Shown here piece after piece: positions 35,001-48,100 of a stretch of DNA of 64,000 nucleotides. Position numbers and translations under genes: made by a program. The stretch spans positions 171,951,978 to 172,015,977 of the forward strand of contig CM070876.1 of assembly GCA_036365515.1 (NCBI GenBank). Reading direction: 5' to 3'. Source of the stretch: Torymus aiolomorphi (lineage: Eukaryota; Arthropoda; Insecta; Hymenoptera; Torymidae). The number at the start of each line of letters is the position of its first letter. Position 1 is the first letter of the stretch. Below the pieces are notes generated by a model. It had not been told where the DNA came from and made no database searches. It worked only from the letters and a program-made list of their open reading frames with translations.

Positions 35001-36274
35001 CGCGGTGAGATAATAATATATTTGCTGCTAAATAAGTGTCTTGCGTATTTAAATGATACATAAATTAGCGGAGGAAAGGCGTTTACGAATACAGTCAAGA
35101 AATACAGTCACCCCGATTTATTATCAATTTCTTCCCTAAGAACTACCTCGACTTCTTCAAATTCGACGCGGCATTGTATAACCCATAAAAATGCTCGACC
35201 CCATCATTTGCGCCAAACACTGTCCACTACCAATACCATCACCGACACCACTCAAACTCTCTCTCTCTCCCTCAATCCTTCAATCCCCAGAACAAAGAAA
35301 CCCACACACTGTATACCTCTGGCTCACTCTTATATCCTCCTCCTCTTTAAAAAAAAAAGAAATCCTCCTCAAAACCTCGAAAAGTCGCGCGGGCGCTCTC
35401 TCGAAGAAAGAGAAGCACCGCCGCCGCCGCGCGCCACTTATACACATCTCTCGCCTATAAAAAGGGCCACGCACGCAGTCAAGGGGGTTAATCCCCGCGG
35501 CTAGCTCTCTCTCTCTTTCTCTCTCTCTCTCGGTCTCTCTCTCCAGATAATTGGCCCCTGCGCCCCGACGTCGTCGGGGCGACGGTATAGACTAGACGAG
35601 GCCGGAGCCCCAAGGGCTTTGGCTTTCTAGGAGTCGACGCTCGAGTTGCTGCTCCTGCTGCTGCTCCGACGCTTGTATTTCGGATGCTGAGGTTGGCGCC
35701 CGCGGCGCCTCGATATGGCCCAATAAAAGTGGTCGGTGGAAGGATTTCACCTGAGTATATGGCTTGGGTTGGGAGGTTTATTGGGGTGGAAGGATATGGT
35801 GTGCCACCCTGGTTGTCAATTGATGCGCTTGATGGTTTTCAAAAGAGAAGGGTGTTGCGATATTTTATATATTTTATACAAATGTAATATAGTAACTAGA
35901 AAACTTTACTGTGATGGTGTAAATATTTGGGTTGTTTTGGTATTGTAAAACATATCTAATATGTATTGACAACTTTCATTCAATTGCTGTACATATGATC
36001 ACATCATATCGTAAACTTTGCAGTATCATCGAAACAACCATTCCGCTTAACCATCATAACCTGCGAAAACGCGCGAACAACTTCTTCCACACTCGCACTA
36101 CACACACTACACACTATTTTTCAGCGCAACACCGTAAATAAATAGCATCAATAAACCCTACTTAATACTCATACTTCGGCCATAAAATCCTCGGTAATTA
36201 CACTTTTCCAGCGTTTCCAGCCTTGCACTTAACCCTGCGCCGGCTTGTTAACAAAAATTACAGTCCCATTGTCT

Positions 36275-36330
<56 letters not shown>

Positions 36331-36795
36331 GGCACTTCTTGGCTCTCGATAAGTACCACAAGAAACGCTGTGGCAAAAAGTCTCTCTCGCTCTTTCTCCA
36401 CCTGCGCGAGTATAAAAAATGATTACTCGGAGAGAGAGAGAGAGAGAGGAAAGGATATAAAGCGCGGATGTAACGAAGGAGGCAGGGTCGTGAAGGTCGC
36501 CGGGGAAGGTCGCGGCGGTTGTTCTGTGATCATCTCGAGAGAGAGAGAGAGGGAAGAGAGGGAGAGAAAGAGTCACAGGTCAGGCGAGCGCGCGCGCACG
36601 TATGGGTTTAACAGTGTAAGCGCTAATGGCACAGGGGGATGCTTAATCCTTTCGATACACGTGTGTATATATGGTGTTGGTTTTGTCGGCTCTCTCGGAG
36701 ATTTTCAAGAGGATGGATGGTTTGTTTGATTGTAGATAATGCGTATTGATGATAAAGGCTATCAAGAATCTTAATGTTTGAGTATTTAGGATACA

Positions 36796-37077
36796 TCAAA
36801 CTAGGTAAGCATTTCTTTGAACGAAAGATAATTTTCGCATGGTGCACAAGTCTCTCTTGCGGTCAGTGTATAACACAGCCAATGACCACCTCGTTCCTTC
36901 CGAGTCACTCGCATAATCGATGACGATCTCATAGAATTTCGGGCTCGTAAACCTCAACTCGACATCAGGTACAGTCATAATATGCTCGTTAGCTGTACTC
37001 CTCCCTCCGTATACAACAATACGCTGGTACTGCAGCTGCAGGTGCCTAATACTAATACACTGACCGTCGCCGCACTT
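36796..37077 (-). CDS. Doubtful exon-like reading frame
   Basis: A 94-codon frame opening right after a TAA (37078-37080) and ending in TGA. It starts KCGDGQCISI, continues IVVYGGRSTANEHI and KFYEIVIDYASDSEGTRWSL, and ends with a basic tail. Composition looks protein-like and free of repeats, and an AG precedes TGCGGC, so it could be an exon of an unknown gene. Against this, the acceptor region is purine-rich, no partner exon was found, and a frame this long is expected by chance in 64 kb. KCGDGQC recalls an LDL-receptor A motif, but the rest does not. Confidence 0.18.
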   Translation of the reverse strand, partial: KCGDGQCISIRHLQLQYQRIVVYGGRSTANEHIMTVPDVELRFTSPKFYEIVIDYASDSEGTRWSLAVLYTDRKRDLCTMRKLSFVQRNAYLV

Positions 37078-37771
37078 TTATTGGCTCTCTTTTTTACAAG
37101 CGGTCACGAGGTTAATTAGGACGAAATTAATCGGCCCTAACGATGCGTGCAATTGCCGTGAAATGCTCCATATACGCTTTTCGGGACTTTAATTGGGGCT
37201 CTTTGCAGATTTCAAGGAAGGACGTGTAGCTGTATATAATGGGCTGTAAAGCGGCGATGGTCGTGGGGTTAAACGAGCTCATGATGAATGTAATGCAGTG
37301 AAAAGATTTGGTTCGTGAACGAAAAAAGTTATTTGATGTGAACAACAGCCTATAGTGGACACTGACTGCGACGCATATATATACATACAGACCATGAACG
37401 TTGCACCGTATTGATCACAAAGTTATGCTAAGCGCAGAGCACATTTTCACTCTCCTCAACAGCGTCATTCAAGGTAAAATCAATGACCAACCTATATGTA
37501 TAATGGACATAAATAAAGCCCGGTAAAAATATTTTCAAGGCACGCGCTTCATTGCCGCCGCGCTATTTACCATCATAATTCAGTCACCTTTAATAGAACG
37601 TGGGAACGCACGTATATATCCCGCTACCTAACCCTACACACCTTATATCGCCCTCGCTCCTTCGATTAACCGCTTGCGACATGCACTCGTCTACATCTCA
37701 CGGGCACGAGGGGATTCGTCACGCTCCTCTCGGCGCCACACGCGCATTCATCTTCCGTTTCCGAGTCCGGA

Positions 37772-37815
<44 letters not shown>

Positions 37816-37914
37816 GGCTCGCTCGCTCGCTCGCTCCGCGGCTTCATTAGTCAACCGACTAAGTGAGCCTCGCGCGCTCGCAGGGGGAAAAAGGAGCAGC
37901 GACGATGACTTGCT

Positions 37915-37918
<4 letters not shown>

Positions 37919-37961
<43 letters not shown>
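37919..37961. repeat. (GA)21 microsatellite
   Basis: Uninterrupted GA tract of about 43 bp. A (CT)n tract lies about 115 bp upstream (37780-37803), forming a potential inverted pair. Confidence 0.95.
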
Positions 37962-37962
<1 letters not shown>

Positions 37963-38714
37963 AAGCGGTAGCGTCGATGATTTTGCGAAATTTCCGGGGA
38001 GAGAGGAGTCGCGAGAGCGAGTGATTTTACGCCGCTGATTGACCACTTAAAAGTCTATTAATTATATACGAGAGTGAGCTGCAAAGAAGTGCAAGGTGTG
38101 GGTAAGAGGCGCGCGCGGAGAGGATGTGCGGCTGCGTGCTCATCGAGAGGTGTTTTGTTGGCGAGAGGTGATTTTTAGGACGTGACGTGATAGGTGCAGT
38201 CGTACTTTTTTGGCGAGGGGATTGTTGGTGCGAAGCGATGATGTGTGAGGTTCGATTTTAGGATGCACAAGGTAGGGTTTCATTGTAATATTAGATCTGC
38301 CGCTCTTCTTGCTATTGTTGCGTACGATGTAAAATAAGTAATAAAGTAGGAAAAAAGAGGCGACGACCAAACTGAGGGACTTATGGGCCCAGAGTTTCTA
38401 TAGTCACAAGTTCAAACTACAGAGCTAACGTCACGATTCTATATCGAGTGCATATATCGGAAGCTAATTATTCTTTACTGACAAGGGGAGCTTCTCAACT
38501 CCGAATCACGGATTCGGCTAAAAGTTCAGGATGTCATTTTTTGAGCAAAAAAAATATATCCCTGTTTTAGGATTTTGCCCATTGGGCCCTAGGGACAGAG
38601 CTACAGTAATTTTTCGAAATATCTAAGAGAAGTAGTTGTCCACCGAAACCTAACTGAGTCAATAGCCATCAAATTGTCAGAATAACCATACAGAAATAAA
38701 TAGTAAGCGCAAAG

Positions 38715-38955
38715 AAAAAGCTTTAATGTAAGCTTCGATTCCTTTGAAACTATTGAAAATTCTGTAGTAAGTTATAAGCAATCAAAGACAGCGAAAAAAA
38801 GTGTTAAAAATATCACCTATATGAAATCATTAAAAAACAAAGGAAATTTTTAACCCATTTTCTTATTCTGTCTTTGATTGATTATAACTTTTTGAGGAAT
38901 CAAAATTTTTAAACTAATCGAAGCTTAAATTAAAGCTTTTTCCATCTACTTTCTG
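38715..38955. repeat. Inverted repeat inside the 3-kb element
   Basis: AAAAAGCTTTAATGTAAGCT on the left mirrors AGCTTAAATTAAAGCTTTTT on the right, with inner arms CAATCAAAGACAG and CTGTCTTTGATTG also pairing. Confidence 0.8.
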
Positions 38956-39054
38956 TTTATTTTTGTACAGCATGGTCCAGGTGTTTGGGGTGGTCAATTT
39001 GAAGCCTATCACTAAAAAAAAAGTTTAGTAAAAATTATGAATAATTTTTTTAAA

Positions 39055-39242
39055 AACTACTATACTTTCTGGGAAAGCCACTACAAACTGTAAAAACTCA
39101 AAATATTACTATACTTTATGAGATATTTTGTTAGAAAGATAGGAAAATTTACTGTAAGTACTATAAATTTACTGTAAAGTGTGGTAATTTTTTGAGTTTT
39201 TTTACAGTTTGTGGTAGCTTTATCAGACAGTACTTGTAGTAA
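39055..39242. repeat. Inverted repeat (~190 bp)
   Basis: GCCACTACAAACTGTAAAAA near 39075 mirrors TTTTTACAGTTTGTGGTAGC near 39200, flanked by CTACTATACTTTCTG and CAGACAGTACTTGTAG-type edges. Confidence 0.8.
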
Positions 39243-39256
39243 TTTTTCCAAAATTT

Positions 39257-39393
39257 TTGCTTCCTCCTAGAGGAAGTTTTGTGATAGTACAAAAAAAAAG
39301 TTTTGGAGAAAATGTGTTAGGAATGTTGTTTAGCACATTTGGAATCGAAATACACCATTTTTAGAAAATGTTCGTATGGATATGGGTATGTGT

Positions 39394-39439
<46 letters not shown>

Positions 39440-39740
39440 CCATATACGCGGATATCTCATGATCTACTCGACCGATTTTTACCAGAGAGGTATCATTTTT
39501 TTGCAGTTGGCTTTCACAGTTGGGACCAATAGTCTATTTTTGTCAATTTCGATTTTCTTTTTTTTTATAGCCATTTTTCAATTTTGAAAATTTTTATTTT
39601 CGTATTTTTAAATATTTAGAACTAATATTCTTAAGATATTATGAATGCACTTTATACAGGATAAAATTCTCTACATTTAAAAAAAAAAGTCGATAGCTAT
39701 ATTCTGTCATAAGTTATTGATAAACACGTCAATTTTTAAA
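39257..39740 (+). repeat. Microsatellite-core repeat, copy 2
   Basis: Opposite-strand relative of 31432-32009, with the same hairpin end (CTTCCTCCTAGAGGAAG), TG core (39388-39440), ATCTCATGATCTACTCGACC and GTCATAAGTTATTGATAAAC. Substitutions and core length differ. Confidence 0.8.
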
Positions 39741-40914
39741 AATAGGTTATATTTCGAAATTGAAAAAAGATATTGACATGAATATTTTTTTGGTTAAAAA
39801 GAATATTGAGTACTATAATTTTCTAAATTGTCATGTTTTTTTATTGATTATTTTTTTAGAAAAAAAAAAATTAAAAAAAAGTGACTTTTTTTGTCGTTGC
39901 ATAACTAGAGTAAAATTTACTTAATCGCTTTGAAATTCCGTGTAGGGGTAGATTTTATATACGAATCGAGTCCTTTCTTTGAGCAAAAGGATTGGTCCAT
40001 AAATTTCAGAGATATTTGAGGTTAAAATTTCTTTAATTTTTTTTTAAATCGTAATTTCTCGAGAACAGATCAATGCATTATCCTGAAATTTATAGACGAA
40101 TTTGCATTTGAGATAGGCAATATGTGTGAAAAATTTGATCCTGATTGATCGATTATTTTCAAAGATATTTAAGATGGAAAATTTTCAAAATTTTTTGAAC
40201 CGTTTCTTGAAATTGCAATTTATTGAGAACGGTTTGTTTTTATATATAATTTAAATATTTTAATTATTCTTACGTGTGGATTATTTTATTTTAATAAAAC
40301 TAAAAATATAACATAAAATTCTGTAACATTATTTATCCATTTAAAATCGTTGATTATTGTATTATTTATTTATTTGAATATATTTATCATTCTTCATTAA
40401 TATATTAGTATAATGTCCATTATTAATTGTATTACCATGATGAAGAATTGAATTTACAATTTTATAATTTTTATTGCCTATTATTATATTTATTTGTGGT
40501 ATAATTTCAATATTATAGTTTATTATTTTTTTTAATTCATATGAATCATTTATTATAAATAAGGACAATTATAGAATTAAAATTGTATTATTTTTTGGTT
40601 GTATTATGTTTTGATGCTGCAAAATACATTTACAAATATTGCATTTTCCTTCTATGAAAAATTAGTGCATTTTGTTGATAATCGATAAAATATAAAGAAG
40701 TGTGCATTTTTCAAATTGTTTTCAGAAAACGCAAGTAGAAGCAGTTAGCTGAGTTTCAGATATTGCAGGTGTAAAATACTAATTTTCAAATATTTATGAG
40801 CTTATTATAAATAAACTAAGCCTTAAATCGAAAAAATGATAAGATAATTTTCGTTTTATTTTCTTTTTTTAAAGATTATTTTCCTCAAAAATTATCAACT
40901 ATTAGAAAAAATTG

Positions 40915-41095
40915 CAATCAATAAAAAGTGCTTAGAATTCATCAGAGAATGCATTAGAAATTTTTCAGAATTTTTCTTGAATTTTTTTAAATTTATGAAA
41001 AATTCGAGTGTAAAAATTTTCAAAATTGTTTCCAAAAATTCTGCAAAAATTCTGTTGTGTTCTTTGATGAATTCTAAGCACTTTTTATAATTTTC
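40915..41095. repeat. Inverted repeat near right end of 3-kb element
   Basis: AAAAAGTGCTTAGAATTCAT near 40924 mirrors ATGAATTCTAAGCACTTTTT near 41068. The loop is AT-rich with AAATTTTT-type runs. Confidence 0.8.
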
Positions 41096-41577
41096 ATTTT
41101 TTTCGAAAAGCTTATAGTTTTTTAATTAAAGCGTCCTAAACATAATGAGCGAAAATTCTCGTTTCGTATACGCCATTTTGGATCATTCAGGTGTCAAAAT
41201 TAACTTTCCAAGGACAGTTTTTTGAAGTTCAGACAATCCCTCCACCATCTAAATTGGTTTCAAGATGATTGCATAACGGACAGTTGATAAAAAATCCAAT
41301 AAAAAAAAATTTCTGTGTTTTTACACTTAAACTTCATTTTTGAGTAATACAAATTTTTTTTCTAATTTTAGATGTCACCGTTGGAAAGATCGATGAAAAA
41401 TCTATGAATTTCATATGCTCAAAAATTTTTTAGGCCCAAATTTATCCCACCTAGAGAGCTCTCTAAAGAAGTCGTGAAAAAAGTGTCTTCGTGGGCGTTA
41501 ATGGGTTAAGATTTCTACCAGGGTATAGATATTTCGAAAAAGAGACGTAGCTTTGTCCCTAGAGCTTAATAAAATCA

Positions 41578-44540
41578 CATATTTCTGAATTTATATTCTT
41601 GGCATATATGCCTACATCAAATTTTACCACACTCGTACTTGCAATACCAATCCATATACCCACCATACCGTACGCGCATATATCGGCCGCGCGAGCACTC
41701 CACTCTCCGGGCAACTCCTCCATATAATTGGAAACCTCTCGCTGTCTCTATACACATCCACGGTCACCAGCGCGTCGCTTGCGTGCTCTCTCTCACTCGC
41801 TCGCTCGCTCTCTCTCACTCTGTCGTGGGGGCGGAGCGGAGACAGATGGGCGTTCGGCCGCGGGTCCCTTTGAAGGCAGCCGCGCGCGGCGCCAGCGTCT
41901 AGCCGAGTGTATAGTGCGCCTCTCTCTCTCCTCTCCTCTCGCTGCCGTGTGCGTGATGCGTGCGCGAGCGAGCGCTCAAGGCCCCCCCGAAAATCCTAAG
42001 AGGATGAGCGAGAGAAGAGGTCTCTCGCGCGCTCGTCTTCTTCGTCTTCTTCCCTGAGGCTGCATGCGCTGCTGCTGCTGCTGCTGCTGCTGCCGTTCGC
42101 TCTCGCTTTATCCCTTTTTGCCTCGCGCAGAGGAGAGCAGAAAGGGGCGGTTGGAAGGGAGAGAGAGAGAGAGGAATTTCCCGCGAGGCTCGCGTGTCCC
42201 GGATTTCAGAATAGCCCTGCAGTGCGCACGCGGAGAGAGCGGCGTGTGGTGTGTAGGCCGGCTGAGGGATGCAGGGGGGAGAGGAGGCAGAAGGTGAGGA
42301 AGAGGTGAAAAAGGAAGAGAGAGAATAAGAGAAAGAAAAAAAAGAATGAGGAGAGATGTGGAAGGATTTTATTGTTGAAGAGATTGGGAGTGAGGGAAGA
42401 TTGTTGATGGTGTGGCGATGGTTTAATTGGATGCGATAGGACCTGACTCCTATTTTAATTAACCCTTTCAATTAATTAAGTTTCGATTTTATCAAAAGAA
42501 TGATATGCTTATGAGTTGTCTATTAATTAAAACTGTTCCGCACAAAACGGAAATACGGCAGGAGAAATAACAAAACTACAAACGTACTTTTGACAAACAA
42601 TTTTATTCTATTCTGTGACGTGTTTTTCTTGTCATCGCAAATCAGCAACTGCCCTTCAATCAACATAAAAATCTGACTACGCAACGCATTTCACTTGTCT
42701 TTTTTCTATTCTTTCTTATACATCATATTAAACTCATTTATATAATATACAGTTTTAATAATTTGTGATAATCATTCCATAACAAAAACAAATAGTTTAC
42801 AAAATAATAATTTATATAAATATTTATGTATAAATATTTCTTTATTCATTCCATCGCGATATATTTCCTCGAAAGAACATATTGGCTTAAATGGCGAAGT
42901 AAATCCCTACAGTTCGAGAAAAGTTAAACTTTCTCTATTATTCGTAATACATGCTCTACTCCAATAAATAAAAGTCAAATAAAACTCACCTCCTTGACTA
43001 CGCATACCCGATAAAATCAATACACAACAATTTCAATAACAAACTCCAACAATTATAGAATCAGATAAACTCTCCCCAACTTTCTCCCTCTACCCATTCA
43101 TATTACACACGACAAAACCATGCTCCTCCCATCGTCACACGAACCAACAACAACGATGTCAAAGAATATCCCTCGCCCCGAAAATACCTCCTCCTCCTTC
43201 TTCTTCGCAAACCTCACCGCTCTACCATATTCCCATAACCGCCGTCCGTATATAACAACCTTCCTTCCTTCTTTCCACGCACGCGTACACCCACCCGCAC
43301 ATATAACCATCGCGAAATCACGCGACAGAGAGAGGGAAAAAAAGCGCGCGAGCGAGCGAATCTCCTCCTCATGCGTTGTCGTCGTCTGGCCTCTCGTCTC
43401 TCCCGTATCCGCCACCGCCGCCGAGAACATGCGACGCGTGTAATTCAGTGTCGTCGACTCGTAACGCAGGTATGCGCGTAAAAGACGGAGGAAACTTTTC
43501 CGACTATTATAGTTTGCTAGCTCGCTCGCTCGTTTTTTTTTCATGAGAGCAAAAACTGCGCGTGTAGATCGAAAAAGTTCTATATATGTATATATAATTA
43601 TGTACGCAGAATGTTTCTCGTTTGTGAATTATGCGAACATTTACATGGTTTATTGTACGTTTGTTTTTTTTATTTTGGGAAGTCGTCGAGGGGGAGTATA
43701 TATAGCGTTCATGGAAATAGCGATGTAGAAGAAAGTATAAATAAATGACTCATCATATGCTTCGATGCTAAACGCTCGAACGAGGCTCGGATGTATACCC
43801 TGCACGCAACGAGACGTGGCTCGCAGGCAGCACTTTTGGCACAAAAAATCTGGTTCATCAGATCTTCGCTTCAACTCCCTTTCTTCCCCCGAAAAATAAA
43901 CCTTTCCTTGATTACAGCCCAATAATTTCTCATCGAAGGCCATTTCGCGTATACGTATATATCGAAGGGCCATATCGATCGGCAGATTTATGGGCGTTCC
44001 GCATCGATCCACAAATCACTCATCCTCCATCTCGCGCGCGCGCGTATTCCGCGCTGCTAATTTCAAAGCGAAAGCTTTCTCTCACTCGCTCGCTCGCTCG
44101 CTTGGATTTACCAGGAAAAGGGAACAACTGTAACTCGCCAAAGCAGCAAAGTTGGCCCCGAGAGCAATTTTTGCGCGCGCGCGCGCGCGCCAAAAGGGAC
44201 CGGGAGAAAGAGGATGGGCGAAAGGAGAGAAAGAGAAGTGCTCGAGGGTGGATGGAGCGGAGAGAAAGAGAGAGGAGTGTGTTATTTCGAGAACGATTAA
44301 AATTTCTGCCCCGAAGTTCGGGGCAAACGAAGTGGTTTCGAGGATCGAAAAATGTAGCAGAATTTATTTTTGTAAAATGTTCGTGTAGCGTTTATGGCGA
44401 CAATTTGCTGGAAGATTAAGAATTTATTGTTTTGTTGAAAAAAAAAATCAAATACAAGTTTTAAGTGTTTTGGTAAATGGAAAAATGTGAAAGGTGAAGT
44501 TTTTCTTAAAAAAAAATATATAGTTAAAAAGTGTAGTAAC
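41578..44540. other. Intergenic, no gene supported
   Basis: A CpG-rich block at 41640-42300 with CT tracts and a (CTG)8 run at 42068-42092, then AT-rich DNA. Longer open frames here lie in CpG- or purine-rich DNA and show no domain, signal peptide or splice logic. Confidence 0.55.
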
Positions 44541-44759
44541 ACACGGACAAAAAGATTGCATTAAAAATTAGTATTTTCTTTATTACTGGAGCGATGAACT
44601 TAAATTATACAAAAAAAAAAATTACTATAATAGTTCTACTAAAATTTAATAAAGGTTTTACTAAATTTTAGTAGAACTATTTTTCTGCATAATGTATAAG
44701 TTTATGCTCGCATTAATAGAGAAAACTGTAATTTTTAATGCAATCATTTTCTCCGTGTC
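44541..44759. mobile_element. ~219-bp MITE with 30-bp TIRs
   Basis: Left ACACGGACAAAAAGATTGCA followed by TTAAAAATTA, mirrored on the right by TAATTTTTAATGCAATCATT and TTCTCCGTGTC. Internal arms around AGTTCTACTAAAATTTA and TAAATTTTAGTAGAACT form a second hairpin. No coding capacity. Confidence 0.88.
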
Positions 44760-45099
44760 AGATAAAATCTTAAATACAATATTACAGCTTTAGGAACAAT
44801 TGACAGATTCGTAAAGCCGTCATTTAGTACTAAAGACTACGATTTCCCTTCAAATTATGACATTATATCACTTAACGCAACACCATCGGCTTAATTATTT
44901 AAAGGATCAAAAATAAAAGGTAAATTACGGAAATTGACGCTGTGTTTACTTTTCGAACAAAGGTAGGCATTTACTTCTCCAGAAAAATAATGAGAGCCGT
45001 TTCTCCACCACCACCGCTTGTAATTATTATTTACAAGTGCAATTACTTGTCCCAAGTGGTCTAACATTACCCGGACATTCAACACTTTTTTAATTTTAC

Positions 45100-45147
<48 letters not shown>

Positions 45148-48100
45148 CTCTCTCTCTCTCTCTCCGTATAACTTTTTTCTCCTCTCAAACTACTGAACGC
45201 GCGCTCCATCAATTATTATTCCCAACCAGAATAAGACATCCCTCTATAACCACCTCGAAAAAGCAGCTAATAGCGCATAATTCTCCGGCAACAGCCACCG
45301 GTAGCCGCTTCAAAAAATCCACAAAAGCTGCGAAAAACGAGACATCCACCGTCCCCAAATCCATACAATAAACTACACATCGAGCCATCCCCCCTTTGGC
45401 CATTACGCACGCGCTCATGCCATTCAATAAACCATCACGCGCGTAGCTAACGAGCCTCTCGCGCTCGTGTGTGTGTGCGATCCCGCGGTGGAGATTAGGA
45501 AAGCGGCCGAATGGCTTTAGCACCCAATAAAACGCGCGCGCAAATGTGCCTCCGATGCAAAAACGAGAGCCGCGCAGCCGCCAGCGCGCGGGAGGTAAAA
45601 AAGGAGGGAATGGTTATAAAAGCCGCTCTGCGGGATCGGCTTTGTGGTTCTCTATGGAGTGAGGAGAGGATCTCGTTTGTGAAACAAGTCGGCAGGTAAA
45701 GCCCGAAAACAAAGAGCCACGCCGCCACCGCGCGGAATATTTAAAGAGCAGGGCTTTATAATTACTTCCGACCTCTATATAAATCCGAGGTGGGGGTTAT
45801 AGTTTTCGGGGGAGCCGGTTCATCGTCGTCGTCGTCGTCTTCTTCTTCCTTTTCCACGAATAAAAACATCAGAAAGATCGTTTTGAGAAAATAAGTATAT
45901 AAGCCGAGAAGAAATTGCTATGGAATATTGATTTTGTATGTGTAGGTGTATATGTGTGGGGCTGGCGCCGAAACCTGAAGACATAATTAACCCCGCGGAT
46001 TCTGATCATTATGGTTGCGCGTGTCAGTGATGGTTGATATATTGCGCAATGGGCTGATTTATCGGCGACTGCTCTGCGTGAAAATTGTAGCGCAAATAAA
46101 ATGTCGGCGGCGGCGGCGACGGCGGCTGTTATTAAAAATTATAAGCTGCGGGAGCCGCGACGGTCGATAATGAATTGAGGGGATTAGAGCAACAATAAAA
46201 CCGTTTATTATAGGTACGGGTTGATGGCTGCGGTGGTGGTGCTGGCTCGTAAAGTCGATCGTTAATCCGGAAATTGATAATAGGACAATCAATCGATTTG
46301 TCATTAATGAGCATTACTACGCGCCAAAACAATAATTAACGTTGCTTCTGAAAAAAAATGTGTTTCTATATTATCGAAACATATAATTCAGATGTTTTAT
46401 CTTATGTTTACTAAATATTCCGCTACAATAATAGTTGAAAACATTTTATTTTTATCTGAAATCAACCATACTCTCCCCGCACGCTTTTACCCTCTGCAAC
46501 ATTAAAAATCGACTCGCCCCTGAAAAATGAGGCCTGGATGAAAAATCATCGCGTACCCGCCTTATCTCGGAAAAAATCTCGTGCCAACCCTAAATCACCA
46601 TCCCCCCGTAGGAGTGAAAAATCTCCCGAGATAACGAACACCAGGGCGGCGCGTCCTCGGGGTCACCCAATTTTCACGCTCCAGCTCGATTCGACCCTTT
46701 ACCTACGAACCCTTTTCTCTCTTTCTCAAAGGTGGGCGCCAGTTGCAAGCGTGAGTTATGTGGCCACGTGGAGGAACGAAATTGCCTTTATGTAAGGACG
46801 ATTTTTCGGGAGGGTGTAATGCGGTTTTAATGGTTTTTCTTTTATGAAAGAAAGACATCTTTATCGTGTTGTGGTGCTGGGGCGAGCTTTTTTTATTATT
46901 TATCGGCGACGATGCGGATTATATGGGTTTTTAATAGTGGAAGCGATTTGTCGGTTTGATATTTACGATCGTTCCGGTGCGATTGGTGTTAATGGAAGCA
47001 GAAATGAGATTTGGATGGTTAATTGCTTTACGATTTAGTTTTCGATATAGTGATTTATTTTCATTTTAAAAGTAGAAATTCGTAAAAATTGTACTAGGTC
47101 GAGTATAATACTATATGCGCGAGAGCAATTATATTTCAACGTGTATAGTTATTAGTTTTGTTTGTTTCCTTTTCTGGTTGGAGATATTCAAATTCTCCGT
47201 GACTTACACAATTATTTCAAAAATTTTGAGATACTAAAAAAAATTAACATAATTTTTTCCAGAACCTAAAAGATATTAAAATCATCATGCAGTAATATCC
47301 TAATGAGCCTAATCAGACACACGAACAGCCACTAATTATGCGATCCCTTTTAACATTATTTATATGAAAATTCGCCTAATAACGCGGTATACATATCAAT
47401 TTGTCACACACCCCTGACACTAATAATGACGCATCATCGGCCCTAATAACCTCTCTCTCAACATTGTCTCCAACCTCCCACATGCAATATCCCTCCAAAA
47501 AAGAAACCCTACCCCCCACACCTCATTTACCGCTAATAGAGTGCTAAAAATGACGCAAACGCGATGCGCGCCCGCGCGCTAAAGCGTATATACACTCTAA
47601 TGCGATACTCATCTCTCCCTTTCTCCCCCTATCCACGATCTTTCTCATTTCTCGCAAGTCACCGGAGAATAATTTATAACCCACGAAAGGATCCCGGACT
47701 AAACGACCTGTCCGAGTTAACCAAACTCCGAGCTAATTTCATTTAACGCCCTGGCCTCGCGCCCGCGCGCGCGCCTTTAAGTACGTTCGAGCGCCGGATG
47801 ATTTACAGTGGTATACATTTCACCCCTTTGAAAGAGAGAGAGAGCGCGCATGCGCAGGGCAGTGTTTCCGCTTTTGCAATACTCTGACCTCTCGTAGTAT
47901 ATAGGTATATATAGTCGAAAGGTTCAAAGGCGTAACGATGCCCGTAGGTTTCGTCTCCTTCTTCTTTTTTTTCTCCCTTTCGGCTCTTGAGTGTGGGGAA
48001 AAAAGTGTCGGTGCCGGCTGGTTTTATGGTTGTTTTGGAGTTTTTGTGGGGATTATGTCTGTTTGCTGGTTACATTGTAATTTATACTTTGTAAATAGGA

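Larger units (their letters stand above)
32010..38570. other. Intergenic, microsatellites and one doubtful exon
   Basis: No supported gene apart from the weak candidate at 36796-37077. Contains GT at 34765-34792, (CT)n at 36281-36325, GA tracts at 36430-36449 and 37919-37961, and CT at 37780-37803. CpG-rich islands lie near 33000-33120, 34600-34760 and 35550-35720. Confidence 0.55.
38571..41577. mobile_element. ~3-kb TIR element, non-coding, internally palindromic
   Basis: The left end (GGGCCCTAGGGACAGAGCTAC, then TTTTTCGAAATATCT, to 38632) is inverted at the right end (AGATATTTCGAAAAAGAG, then GTAGCTTTGTCCCTAGAGC, 41526-41577). It is very AT-rich and shows no transposase. Inside are three hairpin regions (about 38640-38980, 39055-39242, 40915-41095) and the microsatellite-core repeat at 39257-39740. 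It is likely a composite of nested non-autonomous elements. The CCCTGG-family right end (ATTTCTACCAGGG) lies at 41511-41523, against the right TIR. Confidence 0.65.

Noticed and set aside
41899..42471. 190-codon minus-strand frame
   Set aside because: Ser/Ala-rich product of CT and CTG repeats, no domain or signal peptide.
43650..44012. 121-codon minus frame with Cys-containing middle
   Set aside because: Looks superficially protein-like but is bounded by a stop immediately upstream, has no ATG at its start or splice partners, and shows no recognised motif.
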